Positions 39,486 to 48,200 of a stretch of 64,000 bases of DNA are shown one piece after another. Numbering within the stretch: position 1 is the stretch's first letter; each line of letters starts with the position of its first letter. Origin of the DNA: Methylorubrum rhodesianum. Lineage in GTDB: Bacteria; Pseudomonadota; Alphaproteobacteria; Rhizobiales; Beijerinckiaceae. The stretch is from the NCBI RefSeq assembly GCF_014199985.1, contig NZ_JACHOS010000005.1:1-64000 (forward strand), read 5' to 3'. A program made the position numbers and the translations under genes. Under the pieces are notes generated by a model. The model did no database searches. It saw only the letters and a program-made list of their open reading frames with translations, and was not told the origin of the DNA.

Positions 39486-40982
39486 ATGGCCAAGGGATTG
39501 GACGTCTCAGGCGTCGTTCGCGTTTCCGTCACGCTCCAGCCGATCGCGGCGCAGGAGCGCAACTTCGGCACCGGCATCATCGTCGGCTCGTCGAATGTCA
39601 TCGACGTCACGGAGCGCAAGCGCCTCTACACCTCGGCAGAGGCCATCGCGACCGACTTCGGCGTCAACAGCCCGGAAGCCAAGGCCGCGACGCTTTACTT
39701 CAGCCAAGAGCCGCAGCCCGAGATCGTCTATGTCGGCCGCTGGGCTCAGGCAGCCACCGCGGGCCTGCTGCGGGGCGCAACCCTGAGCCCGTCGCAGCGA
39801 GCACTCGGCAACTTCACCGCCGTCACCAACGGCTCGATGAAGATCAGCGTTGATGGCACGGAGCGCACGCTAACCGGCCTAAACTTCTCGGCGGCTCTCA
39901 ACCTCAACGGTGTCGCCCAGATCGTGCAGGACGCGCTGTCGGCGGTCTCGACGGGCGCCACGGTGAAGTGGGACAGCGTGCTCGGCCGTTTCACGGTGGC
40001 ATCTGGCACGACCGGAACCGAGTCCTCGGTATCCTACGCCACGAGCCATACCACCGGTACTGATGTCTCTGGCCTGCTGCACCTGACGGCAGCCGACGCT
40101 TCTGCGCCTGTCCTCGGTGTGGCGCCCGAAAGTCTGCCGGCGTGCATCAGCCTGTTCGCGGACATGGACAGCCGCGACTACGCTTACCTGCTTGCGGTCA
40201 ACACCCTGCCGGATGACGCGACCTACCTCGCCACGGCTGCCGTAGTGGAGGGGCTCGGCCAGAGCCACCTGTTCGGCATCACGATCCAGAATGCGAACGT
40301 GCTCGACCCAACCACGAGTGCGGACCTCGGTAGCCAGTTGAAGGACTCCGGCTTCAAGCGGACCTTCTGGCAGTACTCCGCCACGAACCCCTTCGCGCAT
40401 GTCTCGTACTTCGGACGTGCGGCGACCGTCGATTTCGAGGGCGCCGACACGACCATCACGATGATGTTCAAGAAGGAGCCGGGCGTGATCGCCGAGACGA
40501 TCACCGAGAGCCAGGCCGCAACCCTGAAGGCCAAGAACGGCAACGTGTTCGTCAATTACAACAACGACACCGCCATCCTCCAGAATGGTGTGATGTCAAA
40601 CGGCTATTACTTTGACGAGGTTCACAACCTCGATTGGCTCCAGAATACGATCCAAACCGCCGTCTACAACCTGCTCTACACGCGTACGACGAAGGTGCCG
40701 CAGACCGACGCCGGCATGGAGATGATCAAGGCTGTCATCAAGTCGCGCTGCTACCAAGCCGTGACGAACGGCATGCTCGCCCCCGGCGTCTGGACCGGAC
40801 CGAAGATCGGCTCGCTCAACACGGGCGACGTGCTGGAGAACGGCTTCTTCGTCTACGCCCCGCCGATCGCCACGCAGTCGGAGGCCGACCGCGCCGCGCG
40901 CAAGACCGTCCCCTTCCAAGTCGCCGTGAAGCTCGCGGGCGCTGTCCACGCGGTCATCATCAGCATCACCGCTAACCGCTAA
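39486..40982 (+). CDS. Tail sheath protein (DUF3383)
   Basis: 498 residues. LDVSGVVRVSVTLQPIAAQERNFGTGIIVGSS, RKRLYTSAEAIATDFG, LYFSQEPQPEIVYVGRW and the C-terminal KSRCYQAVTNGMLAPGVWTG are typical of DUF3383, the contractile sheath of small myoviruses. Shows that the phage has a contractile tail. Confidence 0.92.
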   Translation: MAKGLDVSGVVRVSVTLQPIAAQERNFGTGIIVGSSNVIDVTERKRLYTSAEAIATDFGVNSPEAKAATLYFSQEPQPEIVYVGRWAQAATAGLLRGATLSPSQRALGNFTAVTNGSMKISVDGTERTLTGLNFSAALNLNGVAQIVQDALSAVSTGATVKWDSVLGRFTVASGTTGTESSVSYATSHTTGTDVSGLLHLTAADASAPVLGVAPESLPACISLFADMDSRDYAYLLAVNTLPDDATYLATAAVVEGLGQSHLFGITIQNANVLDPTTSADLGSQLKDSGFKRTFWQYSATNPFAHVSYFGRAATVDFEGADTTITMMFKKEPGVIAETITESQAATLKAKNGNVFVNYNNDTAILQNGVMSNGYYFDEVHNLDWLQNTIQTAVYNLLYTRTTKVPQTDAGMEMIKAVIKSRCYQAVTNGMLAPGVWTGPKIGSLNTGDVLENGFFVYAPPIATQSEADRAARKTVPFQVAVKLAGAVHAVIISITANR

Positions 40983-40995
40983 TCGAGGGTCCGCG

Positions 40996-41451
40996 ATGCC
41001 CACCTACTCCTTCCAAGACGTCGTGGCCACGATCACCGGCCCCGGCGGAACCATCAACCTCTCCGACGAGTCCGTGGCCGATGAGGGCATCTCCATCGAG
41101 ATGATCGACGACAAGACGTCGATGACGACCGGTGCCGGCCGCGGGGCGATGCACAACCTGCACGCCTCGAACGCCGGCCGGGTGCGGGTGCGCCTGCTCA
41201 AGACCAGCCCCGCCAACGCCGCGCTGATGGCCATGATGAACTTCCAGAGCACGTCGAGCGCCTACACGGGGCAGAACGTCATCACGATGTCGAACCCGGC
41301 TTGGGGTGACGATCACTCCTGCCGACAGTGTGCCTTCGTGAAGCGCCCCGACAACGTCAACGGCAAGGACGGTGGGATGATGGAATGGACGTTCAACTCG
41401 GCCGACGTGAGCACGCAGCTCGGCATCGGCATGATCGTCACGGGCGCGTGA
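40996..41451 (+). CDS. Tail tube protein (DUF3277 type)
   Basis: 151 residues. YSFQDVVATITGPGG, ISIEMIDDKTSMTTGAGRGAMHNLHASNAGRVRV and NPAWGDDHSCRQCAFVKRP fit DUF3277/KTSC tube proteins. Follows the sheath gene as usual. Confidence 0.85.
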   Translation: MPTYSFQDVVATITGPGGTINLSDESVADEGISIEMIDDKTSMTTGAGRGAMHNLHASNAGRVRVRLLKTSPANAALMAMMNFQSTSSAYTGQNVITMSNPAWGDDHSCRQCAFVKRPDNVNGKDGGMMEWTFNSADVSTQLGIGMIVTGA

Positions 41452-41458
41452 GGCGGCG

Positions 41459-41857
41459 ATGAACGAGTTCGAGGTTGACGGGCACACCTACCGCTCGAAG
41501 AAGATGAACGCCCGCACGCAGTTCCACGTGATGCGGCGCATGGCTCCTATCCTGGCGCCTCTCCAGTCCGTCGCTACGGGTGATCTGAACGGCACGCTGG
41601 TGCCGCTCGCGCAGGCCATCGGCAGTTTGTCGGACGACGCTTCCGACTACATCCTCGACCGCTGCCTTGAGGTGGTCGAGCGCAAGCAGGGCGAAGCCGG
41701 TTGGGCGAAGGTGAAGCTCGACGGCGGGCGCAACATGTTCGACGACATCGACCTGATGGCGCTTCTCCAGATCGCAGCCAACGTGCTTCGAGACAACTAC
41801 GCCGCGCTTTTTCAAAAGGGCCTCGCCCTTCAATCGAACGGCGGGGCCAGTCTCTAG
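41459..41857 (+). CDS. Tail assembly chaperone, short form
   Basis: 132 residues. EVDGHTYRSKKMNARTQFHVMRRMAPILAPL at the start and DLMALLQIAANVLRDNYAALFQKG near the end suit the G-type chaperone that coats the tape measure. Terminates at TAG 41855-41857 unless ribosomes slip. Confidence 0.8.
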   Translation: MNEFEVDGHTYRSKKMNARTQFHVMRRMAPILAPLQSVATGDLNGTLVPLAQAIGSLSDDASDYILDRCLEVVERKQGEAGWAKVKLDGGRNMFDDIDLMALLQIAANVLRDNYAALFQKGLALQSNGGASL

Positions 41858-42048
41858 ACGTCGATCTTTTGTCGATGCCGGACGAAGAGCAGTTCTATAT
41901 GGGCCCGATCGAACTTGGCTATTATAGCTACATCGATCTGCTCGAAGGCCCGCTGCAAATCGAACACCTCGTGGAAATAAACGAGGCAATGTCATACTCA
42001 GCCGAGAACCGACGTCGCATCCAAGAGGCCCAGCGTCCGAATGGCTGA
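41459..42048 (+). CDS. Tail assembly chaperone, -1 frameshift product
   Basis: A canonical slippery heptamer A-AAG-GGC at 41815-41821, read in the gene's own frame, allows a -1 shift into a frame open to 42048. The fusion continues PRPSIERRGQSLDVDLLSMPDEEQ and ends AENRRRIQEAQRPNG, about 76 extra residues. This G/GT arrangement before the tape measure is almost universal in long-tailed phages. Independent initiation at ATG 41876 cannot be excluded. Confidence 0.72.
41815..41821 (+). promoter_or_regulatory. Programmed -1 frameshift site
   Basis: AAAGGGC with codons AAG-GGC in frame fits X-XXY-YYZ. Both tRNAs can re-pair as AAA-GGG. The GC-rich segment just downstream (around 41840) could form the stimulatory structure. 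Confidence 0.65.
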
Positions 42049-43960
42049 TGACGTATTAAAATCCTTCGTAGTATCCCTCGGGTGGAAAGTCGATCGGGAG
42101 GGCGAGCGCCGCGTTTCCGAGGCGATTGGCAGCGTCACGAAGCAGGCCGCGCTTCTGGCGACTGCACTCGGCGCCGCCGCCCTGGCCGCAACGGCAGCGG
42201 TTGCCAAGATCGCTGCGCAGTTCGACAATCTCTATTTCGTGAGCCAGCGGACCGGCGCGACGGTCCAGAACATCAAGGGGCTCGCTTACGCTTTCGGCCA
42301 AGTCGGCGGCTCGGGCGCTGGTGCGGTCTCGGCGATCGAATCGTTCTCGCGGTCCATGCGGACCAACCCCGGCATCCGCCAGTTCGTGCGGGATCTGGGC
42401 GTTGCCACGGAGGCAGGAGGCAAGACCCGTGACAGCGTCGATGTCCTGACCGACGCCATCGACGCGATCCAGAAGAAGCACCCCTACTACGTCGGGGCGC
42501 AGATGGCCGCATTGCTCGGGATCGACGAGCAGACCTTCAACACGCTCTCGTCCTACCGGAAGGAGATCAAGGAATTCCGCGCCGAGTACGAGCGAACGGC
42601 GCGAACGGTCGGACTGAACAACGATGCGGCTGCTGCCTCGTCGAACAAGTTCATGACGGCGCTGCGCGGCTTGCAGGCATCCGCGCAGGCGGTCGCCGAG
42701 AAGATCCTGACTGATCTGTCCCCGGTGCTGACGAAGTTCCTTGAGGACATCCGGTCTTGGATTGAGAAGAACCCGGAGACGATTACGAAAGCCATTGAGG
42801 CGATCATCGCGGCAGCCATCGCGCTCGTCACGGCCTTCACAGACATCGTTAAGGCGCTCACGCCGGTCGCGCAGGGCTTCCAGTCTATGGCCGAACACCT
42901 GACCGGCAAGGAAGGGCTGCAAGCCGCGATGGAGGCTTTCGCGGTCTTCCTCGTCGGCTCGTGGCTGGTTCGCATCCTCGGCGCCTTCGGCAAGGTAAAG
43001 CTCGGATGGATCGCGCTCCTCGCCGGCATCGGCATGGACGTCTACAAGAACAGCACGGCAGAGGGGCGCGCGGACACGATCCGCGAGGGCGAGGAAGCGA
43101 TCAATCGAGAGCAGGGGGCTTCTCGGGGTGGGTTCGTCGGAGGATTGCGAGACGCGTGGCGTCGCCGCCCGACATGGCTCGGCGGGTCTCCCGAGAAGAC
43201 CAGCCTGAACGCGGAGACCGGCATTGCGCGCCGTGCTCGGCGCGCAGCAGAAGCCGATAAGACGAACTACAACTTCACGGGCGATAACGCGGCTGCCCTC
43301 AAGCAAGCCGCGAAAGAACTTGGCACATCACCGGAAGATCTGGCCACCGTCATCAGCTATGAAACGGGCGGTCGCTTCAGTCCGAGCATCTATGGCGGCA
43401 AGGGCGGGCGGTACATGGGGCTGATCCAGTTCGGCCCTTCCGAGCGGGCGCAGTTTGGCGCTAACGATAAGCAGACGTTCAAAGAGCAGTTGCCGGCCGT
43501 CGTTCGCTACCTCAAGACCCGCGGCTTCAAGCCCGGCATGGGCCTGCTGGACCTCTACAGCACCATCAACGCCGGCACGCCTGGCCGCTACAACGCCAGC
43601 GACGGCAACGGCACAGTGCGCAGCCACGTTGAGAACATGCGCCGGACGCATGGGGCTCGGGCTCGCAGGTTCTTGGAGAGTGGGGCGCAGCCGGAGTTGA
43701 CTGCTCCTCCGCCGAAGGCCCCGGCTTTCCCCCGCATGAACATGAGCCCTGGCGGTTTCGATGTGAACGCGCTGACCGGTGCTCCACCAATGGGAGCGAA
43801 CACAAACAACCTCTCGACCAACAACGTGAAGCTGGAGCACAAGACCGAGATCCGAGTGGATGGCACGGGCGATCCCGCGTCGGTCGCAAACCGTGTTGAG
43901 CGTGCTCAGACCCGCGTTGCTGACCTGAGCCTGCGCAACGCGCAGACCGCGATCAGGTAG
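42041..43960 (+). CDS. Tape measure protein with lytic-transglycosylase-like domain
   Basis: 639 residues, start overlapping the chaperone's extended frame by eight bases. Helical N-terminus (VTKQAALLATALGAAALAATAAV) and FYFVSQRTG-like tape-measure motifs (DNLYFVSQRTGATVQNIKGL), a hydrophobic middle (AIIAAAIALVTAFTDIV, IALLAGIGMDVY), and at residues 425-540 a muramidase-like domain (GTSPEDLATVISYETGGRFSPS, GLIQFGPSERAQFGA) whose Glu is in SYETGG. It sets tail length and may open peptidoglycan on DNA entry. Confidence 0.88.
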   Translation: MADDVLKSFVVSLGWKVDREGERRVSEAIGSVTKQAALLATALGAAALAATAAVAKIAAQFDNLYFVSQRTGATVQNIKGLAYAFGQVGGSGAGAVSAIESFSRSMRTNPGIRQFVRDLGVATEAGGKTRDSVDVLTDAIDAIQKKHPYYVGAQMAALLGIDEQTFNTLSSYRKEIKEFRAEYERTARTVGLNNDAAAASSNKFMTALRGLQASAQAVAEKILTDLSPVLTKFLEDIRSWIEKNPETITKAIEAIIAAAIALVTAFTDIVKALTPVAQGFQSMAEHLTGKEGLQAAMEAFAVFLVGSWLVRILGAFGKVKLGWIALLAGIGMDVYKNSTAEGRADTIREGEEAINREQGASRGGFVGGLRDAWRRRPTWLGGSPEKTSLNAETGIARRARRAAEADKTNYNFTGDNAAALKQAAKELGTSPEDLATVISYETGGRFSPSIYGGKGGRYMGLIQFGPSERAQFGANDKQTFKEQLPAVVRYLKTRGFKPGMGLLDLYSTINAGTPGRYNASDGNGTVRSHVENMRRTHGARARRFLESGAQPELTAPPPKAPAFPRMNMSPGGFDVNALTGAPPMGANTNNLSTNNVKLEHKTEIRVDGTGDPASVANRVERAQTRVADLSLRNAQTAIR

Positions 43961-44212
43961 CTACTGCCAGACGTAACCGTTCGGGTTGGTCGGGTCGCGA
44001 TGCAGGGTGTAGCCCGCGTCGCGGAGCTTGCGCCAATAAGTGTCGCGCTCTCGGCAAGCCCTGCGGGTCTCAGGCGCCCGCTCTGGCCCGCTCTGACAGG
44101 CAGCATGGGCGATGTCGAAGCGAGACATCAATTCAGGGAAGATGGTGCGTGCCTCGGCGGCCGAAGCCGCAAGGACCATGGCAACGGTAATGGCAAGGGC
44201 GCTGCGCTTCAT
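43961..44212 (-). CDS. Secreted small protein, probable moron
   Basis: 83 residues from ATG 44212. A clear signal peptide (KRSALAITVAMVLAASAAEA) is followed by a mature domain with two cysteines (HAACQSGPERAPETRRACRERD). Opposite strand to the tail operon, directly after the tape measure, and four bases downstream of another secreted-protein gene. Such insertions are often expressed from the prophage and alter the host envelope. Confidence 0.65.
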   Translation of the reverse strand: MKRSALAITVAMVLAASAAEARTIFPELMSRFDIAHAACQSGPERAPETRRACRERDTYWRKLRDAGYTLHRDPTNPNGYVWQ

Positions 44213-44216
44213 GAGG

Positions 44217-44558
44217 TCAGTACCGGAATTTGGTGGTTGCCTGCCGGCGCTGGACGTCATTGAGATCCGTGTGCAGGGTGACGCAGCCTGAGACCGCAGC
44301 GTATCGGCGAGGCTCAGACGTATCGGCGTAGGCCGCGCACTTGACTTTCTGCGCAGGAGAAAGGTTGGGCCAGAGCATCCGCGCGAGGTCATAATCCCGC
44401 TGCTCGGCGTCAACGCAGATGCCAGGATTGCCTCTGAAGTTGTGGCGGCAGCGCGCCTCGGCGTCGTAGATTGGGAAGCCGTCCTGATCGCGCGACGCCT
44501 GAGCCCAAGCGGAGCATGGAACGAGGGCTAGGAGAGTGAGGGCGGCGAGCAAGCGCAT
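44217..44558 (-). CDS. Secreted small cysteine protein, probable moron
   Basis: 113 residues with a signal peptide (RLLAALTLLALVPCSAWAQA). Mature part FPIYDAEARCRHNFRGNPGICVDAEQRDYDLARML, KVKCAAYADTSEPRRYAAVSGC has four cysteines. The type is frequent in methylobacterial chromosomes, so it may have been picked up from a host. Possible role in surface change or superinfection immunity is inference. Confidence 0.68.
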   Translation of the reverse strand: MRLLAALTLLALVPCSAWAQASRDQDGFPIYDAEARCRHNFRGNPGICVDAEQRDYDLARMLWPNLSPAQKVKCAAYADTSEPRRYAAVSGCVTLHTDLNDVQRRQATTKFRY

Positions 44559-44650
44559 TGGTCGAACCTAACCGCTGCAAACGCCTTGTCGAGTCCGCCT
44601 GTTCCTCCTACCGTGGGACGGTGCCCCGCTCGCCACCGCCCACACCGCGC

Positions 44651-44917
44651 ATGACCCTCGCCGAGATGGTTGAGGATCTGCGTGCTGATGCTGAGGATTT
44701 GGCCTCCGACCTCGACGGGGTGCCGGCCGAAGAAACAGCCTCGGGGCAGGCGGCGCAGGCTTTGGAAGAGTTCGGCGACGCCTTGGCACGCATCCGTGAC
44801 GGAGCGCCTAACCCTCAAGACGTTGCCCGGATCGCTCTGGCCTTGTCCGAGCCGCTGAAGCCGATCGGCAACGCGGACGACGCCGTGCGAGAGCTGCTGA
44901 AGCCACGAAGAGAATGA
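44651..44917 (+). CDS. Hypothetical acidic helical protein
   Basis: 88 residues from ATG 44651; the frame is open upstream to a TTG at 44558. MTLAEMVEDLRADAEDLASDLDG and LKPIGNADDAVRELLKPRRE are helical and charged. It resumes the rightward operon after the moron pair. Family unknown. Confidence 0.55.
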   Translation: MTLAEMVEDLRADAEDLASDLDGVPAEETASGQAAQALEEFGDALARIRDGAPNPQDVARIALALSEPLKPIGNADDAVRELLKPRRE

Positions 44918-44943
44918 CGGCTCGGTAGGAGGGCCGCTGACGC

Positions 44944-45711
44944 ATGGCCCTTCTCGGCGAACTCACCTACGCGCTGATCTCGACCTCCTCGCGGTCCATC
45001 GGCGGCATCATCCCCGATGTCGTGATTGAGGAGACCCACCGCGACAGCCTCATCATCACGCAGCACCCTGTGGAGAAGGGGGCGGCGATCACGGATCACG
45101 CCTTCCTGCGTCCCGCCGAAGTTGAGATGCGGTGTGGGTTCTCCAACTCATCGCACGGCGACGCGGGCTACGCGCGGCAGGTTTACGACGCTCTGAGGCG
45201 CCTCCAAGCCTCTCGGCAGCCGTTCAGCGTCTACACGGGCAAGCGCGCCTATCGGGACATGCTGATCGCGGACCTCGGCGTGACGACGGAGGCGAGGACA
45301 GAGAACGTACTGGCGGTCGCGGTGCGGCTTCAGCAAATCATCATCGTCTCCACAAAGACGACGGGTACGGGCACCAACACCGCCGGAGCCGGCGCCTCGC
45401 AAACCAACCCGGCATCGACCGGTGGAGTGCAGAACAAGGGCGAGCAACAGGGCGTCGGCGTCGGCAGTCAAGAATTCATCGGCGCCGCCCAGCCGAACTT
45501 CAACCCGAACAATCCAAGCTTTTCTCCAGGTGGCTTCGGTACAGACGGAAATGGTTCGTTCGGCCTGAGCCCTAACCAATTCGGCTTGGACGGCATCAGT
45601 TCGGGCGGGCCGCTTGAGGTGACGTTGCCTGAACAGAGTGTGGTGGGAAGCAGCCCTTCGGTAGGCGGCGAGGGCGTCTACGCGGACCCCTATAATGTCT
45701 TCGGATCTTGA
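44944..45711 (+). CDS. Dit-like baseplate/tail protein
   Basis: 255 residues. GGIIPDVVIEETHRDSLIITQHPVEKGAAITDHAFLRPAEVEM is the conserved opening of Dit-like phage proteins that form the ring between tube and hub. The C-terminal 120 residues are glycine, asparagine and serine-rich and probably flexible. Confidence 0.8.
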   Translation: MALLGELTYALISTSSRSIGGIIPDVVIEETHRDSLIITQHPVEKGAAITDHAFLRPAEVEMRCGFSNSSHGDAGYARQVYDALRRLQASRQPFSVYTGKRAYRDMLIADLGVTTEARTENVLAVAVRLQQIIIVSTKTTGTGTNTAGAGASQTNPASTGGVQNKGEQQGVGVGSQEFIGAAQPNFNPNNPSFSPGGFGTDGNGSFGLSPNQFGLDGISSGGPLEVTLPEQSVVGSSPSVGGEGVYADPYNVFGS

Positions 45712-45714
45712 TCT

Positions 45715-46026
45715 GTGGCGATTGTCGAAATTCCGCTGACGCCTGAGGCGCAGTCATTTTCCATCACGCTCGGTGGTGTGTCTTACCGGATGCGCTTGAT
45801 GTTCAACGATGCCGACGAGGGCGGCTGGACGCTAGACATCGGCAAGGGTGACGGGGCGATCCTCTTGGCCGGCATCCCGCTTATCCCTGGCGTTAATCTG
45901 CTTGCGCAATACGCGCACATGGAATGGCCTGGCGCTCTCGTGGTGACGACGGATCGGGATACCGGCGAGGCTCCTACCTTTGACGGCCTCGGCGTCACCT
46001 CGCACCTCTATTTCGTGGCGACCTGA
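45715..46026 (+). CDS. Baseplate plug-like protein (Pam3 gp18 type)
   Basis: 103 residues from GTG 45715. VEIPLTPEAQSFSITLGGVSYRMRLMFNDADEGGWTLDIG, GIPLIPGVNLLAQYAHMEWPG and the closing LGVTSHLYFV are the pattern of small plug proteins next to the hub in contractile-tailed phages. Confidence 0.78.
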   Translation: MAIVEIPLTPEAQSFSITLGGVSYRMRLMFNDADEGGWTLDIGKGDGAILLAGIPLIPGVNLLAQYAHMEWPGALVVTTDRDTGEAPTFDGLGVTSHLYFVAT

Positions 46027-46032
46027 CGGGCG

Positions 46033-46983
46033 ATGGGACAGCAATACGCTCGAAACTGGAAGGCCAGTTTCACGGTCGGAGGCAAGGCGCTTGATCCGAG
46101 TAGCCTTCGCATGCGGTTTGCGACGCAGCAGAAAGACAGCTCGACGCCGCACGTCCTGAACTTGTTCATCACGAACCCGAGCCGGACGACCATCGAGGCG
46201 ATCCGCGAGGAGTACAAGAAGGTCGAGATCAGCGCCGGCTACGATCAGGACATCGGCACCATCTTCTCCGGCGAGATCATCCAAGTGCGGTCCGGTCGGG
46301 AGAACGTCGTGGACACCTACGTCCACATCCTCGCCACCGGCTCGGAGCGCCCCCGCAACTTCGCGGTGGTCAACAAGGCGCTTGCTGCGGGCCACACCTT
46401 CCGGGATCGGGTTGATGTCGCCGCTAAGGCGCTTCAGGAGTACGGCGTCAGCGTCGGACACATCGACGACCTCGGCAACAAGAAATTCCCGCGCAACTTC
46501 ATCTGCTTCGGCATGGCGAAAGACTTGCTGCGAGAGGTCTGCGAGGCGACCGGCGCCTCGTGGCACATCCACAACGGCAAGCTGAACATTCTCAAGAACC
46601 AGAACACGCTGCCGGACGGAGCGGTGGTTTTGAACTCCGACACCGGCATGGTGGGCCTGCCCGAGCAGACCCTTCAAGGCGTCATCGTTCGGTGCCTGCT
46701 GAACTACCGAATCCGGCCTGGGACGAAGCTCCAGATCAACGAGAGCAGCATTCAGCGCGCCAGCCTCAATCCCGGTTACGGGGCTGGGGCTACCAACGAA
46801 CTGCTGAAGGACGGCGGCATCCTCGGGGTGGCGGCGGATGGCTTCTACAAGGCCCTGCTCGTCGAGCACAACGGCGATACCCGCGGACCCAATTGGTACA
46901 CCGAGATCGTCTGCGTGAAGGCGGACGGCGGCGCATCCCCGGCGCTGATCTCGCGCGGCATCTCGGACGCGGAGGGCAACTGA
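46033..46983 (+). CDS. Baseplate hub protein
   Basis: 316 residues. LNLFITNPSRTTIEAIREEYKKVEISAGYDQDIGTIFSGEIIQV and the later LQEYGVSVGHIDDLGNKKFPR, TGMVGLPEQTLQGVIVRCLLNYRIRPG are of gp27/gp44-like hubs. It sits between plug and spike genes and overlaps the spike by one base. Confidence 0.85.
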   Translation: MGQQYARNWKASFTVGGKALDPSSLRMRFATQQKDSSTPHVLNLFITNPSRTTIEAIREEYKKVEISAGYDQDIGTIFSGEIIQVRSGRENVVDTYVHILATGSERPRNFAVVNKALAAGHTFRDRVDVAAKALQEYGVSVGHIDDLGNKKFPRNFICFGMAKDLLREVCEATGASWHIHNGKLNILKNQNTLPDGAVVLNSDTGMVGLPEQTLQGVIVRCLLNYRIRPGTKLQINESSIQRASLNPGYGAGATNELLKDGGILGVAADGFYKALLVEHNGDTRGPNWYTEIVCVKADGGASPALISRGISDAEGN

Positions 46984-47804
46984 TGGATCTGCGCTACCGC
47001 TTCGACGACGACACCGAGCTGCACGAAACGATCCGCGATGCGGTGCTCTCTGGGCTGCACATCGCGATCCCCGTTGGCGTGTCGGAGGACAGCAAGGACG
47101 GCCACACCGTGAAGCTGAAGGCGCTCGTGAAAGCGGTGCGCAGAAAGCCAGATGGTAGCAAGGAACTGGTGGAGATGCCGCCGTTCTCCGATGTGCCGAT
47201 CCAGTTCGCCAGCGGCGGCGGCATGACCTCGACCTTCCCGATCAAGGCGGGCGAGGAGGGCATCTACCTCGTGTCGTCCCGCGGCTTCGACGCGTGGCAC
47301 CAGCAGGGCGGCGCTCAGCCGGCGATCGACGCGCGCCGCAACAGCCTCTCGGACGGGTTCTTCATCCCCGGCGTCCGCAGCGGCAAGCGCAAGCTCCAAA
47401 ACTACTCGACCGAGTCGGCACAGATGCGCTCGGACGACGGGAAGCACGTGTTCGACCTGCACCCGAAGAACGGGCCGTCCATGGCGGCAGACGGCGGCAA
47501 GCACATGGTGTCGGTGAGTCCGACGGGCGGCATCTCGATCAAGACTACGACGGCGCTCGCTGTGGATGCGGCCAAGGGCACGACCTTTAAGGGCGCGACC
47601 CACTTCACCGACGCCGTCAGCTCGGACAAGAGCTTCAAGGCGCCTACCCTGACGGGCCAGGTCGGCGGCGGCTTCACCGGCATCGCCAACGGCTTCGTCG
47701 GCGCCCTGATCGGAGCCGGGGCCGTCCTGCTCGCTATGGCCGCCCAGACGCCCGCCGACGGCGTTCAGCGCGCCTCCTACACGCTCGCCAAGGTGATCCG
47801 CTGA
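46983..47804 (+). CDS. Gp138-type membrane-puncturing spike
   Basis: 273 residues from ATG 46983. SGLHIAIPVGVSEDSKDGHTVKLKALVKAV, LVEMPPFSDVPIQFASGGGMTSTFPIKAGEEGIYLVSSRGFDAWHQQGG are diagnostic of the Gp138 N-terminal OB domain; the C-terminal repeats (beta-helix) form the needle. Caps the hub and pierces the outer membrane. Confidence 0.9.
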   Translation: MDLRYRFDDDTELHETIRDAVLSGLHIAIPVGVSEDSKDGHTVKLKALVKAVRRKPDGSKELVEMPPFSDVPIQFASGGGMTSTFPIKAGEEGIYLVSSRGFDAWHQQGGAQPAIDARRNSLSDGFFIPGVRSGKRKLQNYSTESAQMRSDDGKHVFDLHPKNGPSMAADGGKHMVSVSPTGGISIKTTTALAVDAAKGTTFKGATHFTDAVSSDKSFKAPTLTGQVGGGFTGIANGFVGALIGAGAVLLAMAAQTPADGVQRASYTLAKVIR

Positions 47805-48199
47805 TGCGCGTGCGCAAGGTCGACGAGACCGGCGACATGGTGTTCGGCGGCAATCAGGCCGCCTTTCACCGGGATGTGCCCGAGGCCGTGGCGCAGGTAG
47901 TCGAAAGCCGCCTGCAACTGTGGGAGGGCCAGTGGTACTTGGATCTCGACGAGGGCACCCCCTACGAGACACAGGTGCTCGGCAAGCGCACCGAGACGCT
48001 GCGCGATCCAGCCCTGCGCGCCCGCGTCCTCGACACGCCCGGCGTCACCGAGATCGCGCGCTACGACAGCGTCCTGAACCGCGACACGCGCGGCTTCACG
48101 GTCGCCGCGACGATCATCACGAGCTTTAGCCGGACCGACCATCAGGGGCGGACCGCCAACACCGCGACCGTCTCCACCTCAGTCCGCGAGGCGCGCTGA
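47804..48199 (+). CDS. Baseplate wedge protein, gp46/gp25-like
   Basis: 131 residues. MVFGGNQAAFHRDVPEAVAQVVESRLQLWEGQWYLDLDEGTPY and VLDTPGVTEIARYDSVLNRDTRGFTVAATIITSF match the wedge family that links hub and sheath. Confidence 0.85.
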   Translation: MRVRKVDETGDMVFGGNQAAFHRDVPEAVAQVVESRLQLWEGQWYLDLDEGTPYETQVLGKRTETLRDPALRARVLDTPGVTEIARYDSVLNRDTRGFTVAATIITSFSRTDHQGRTANTATVSTSVREAR

Positions 48200-48200
48200 C

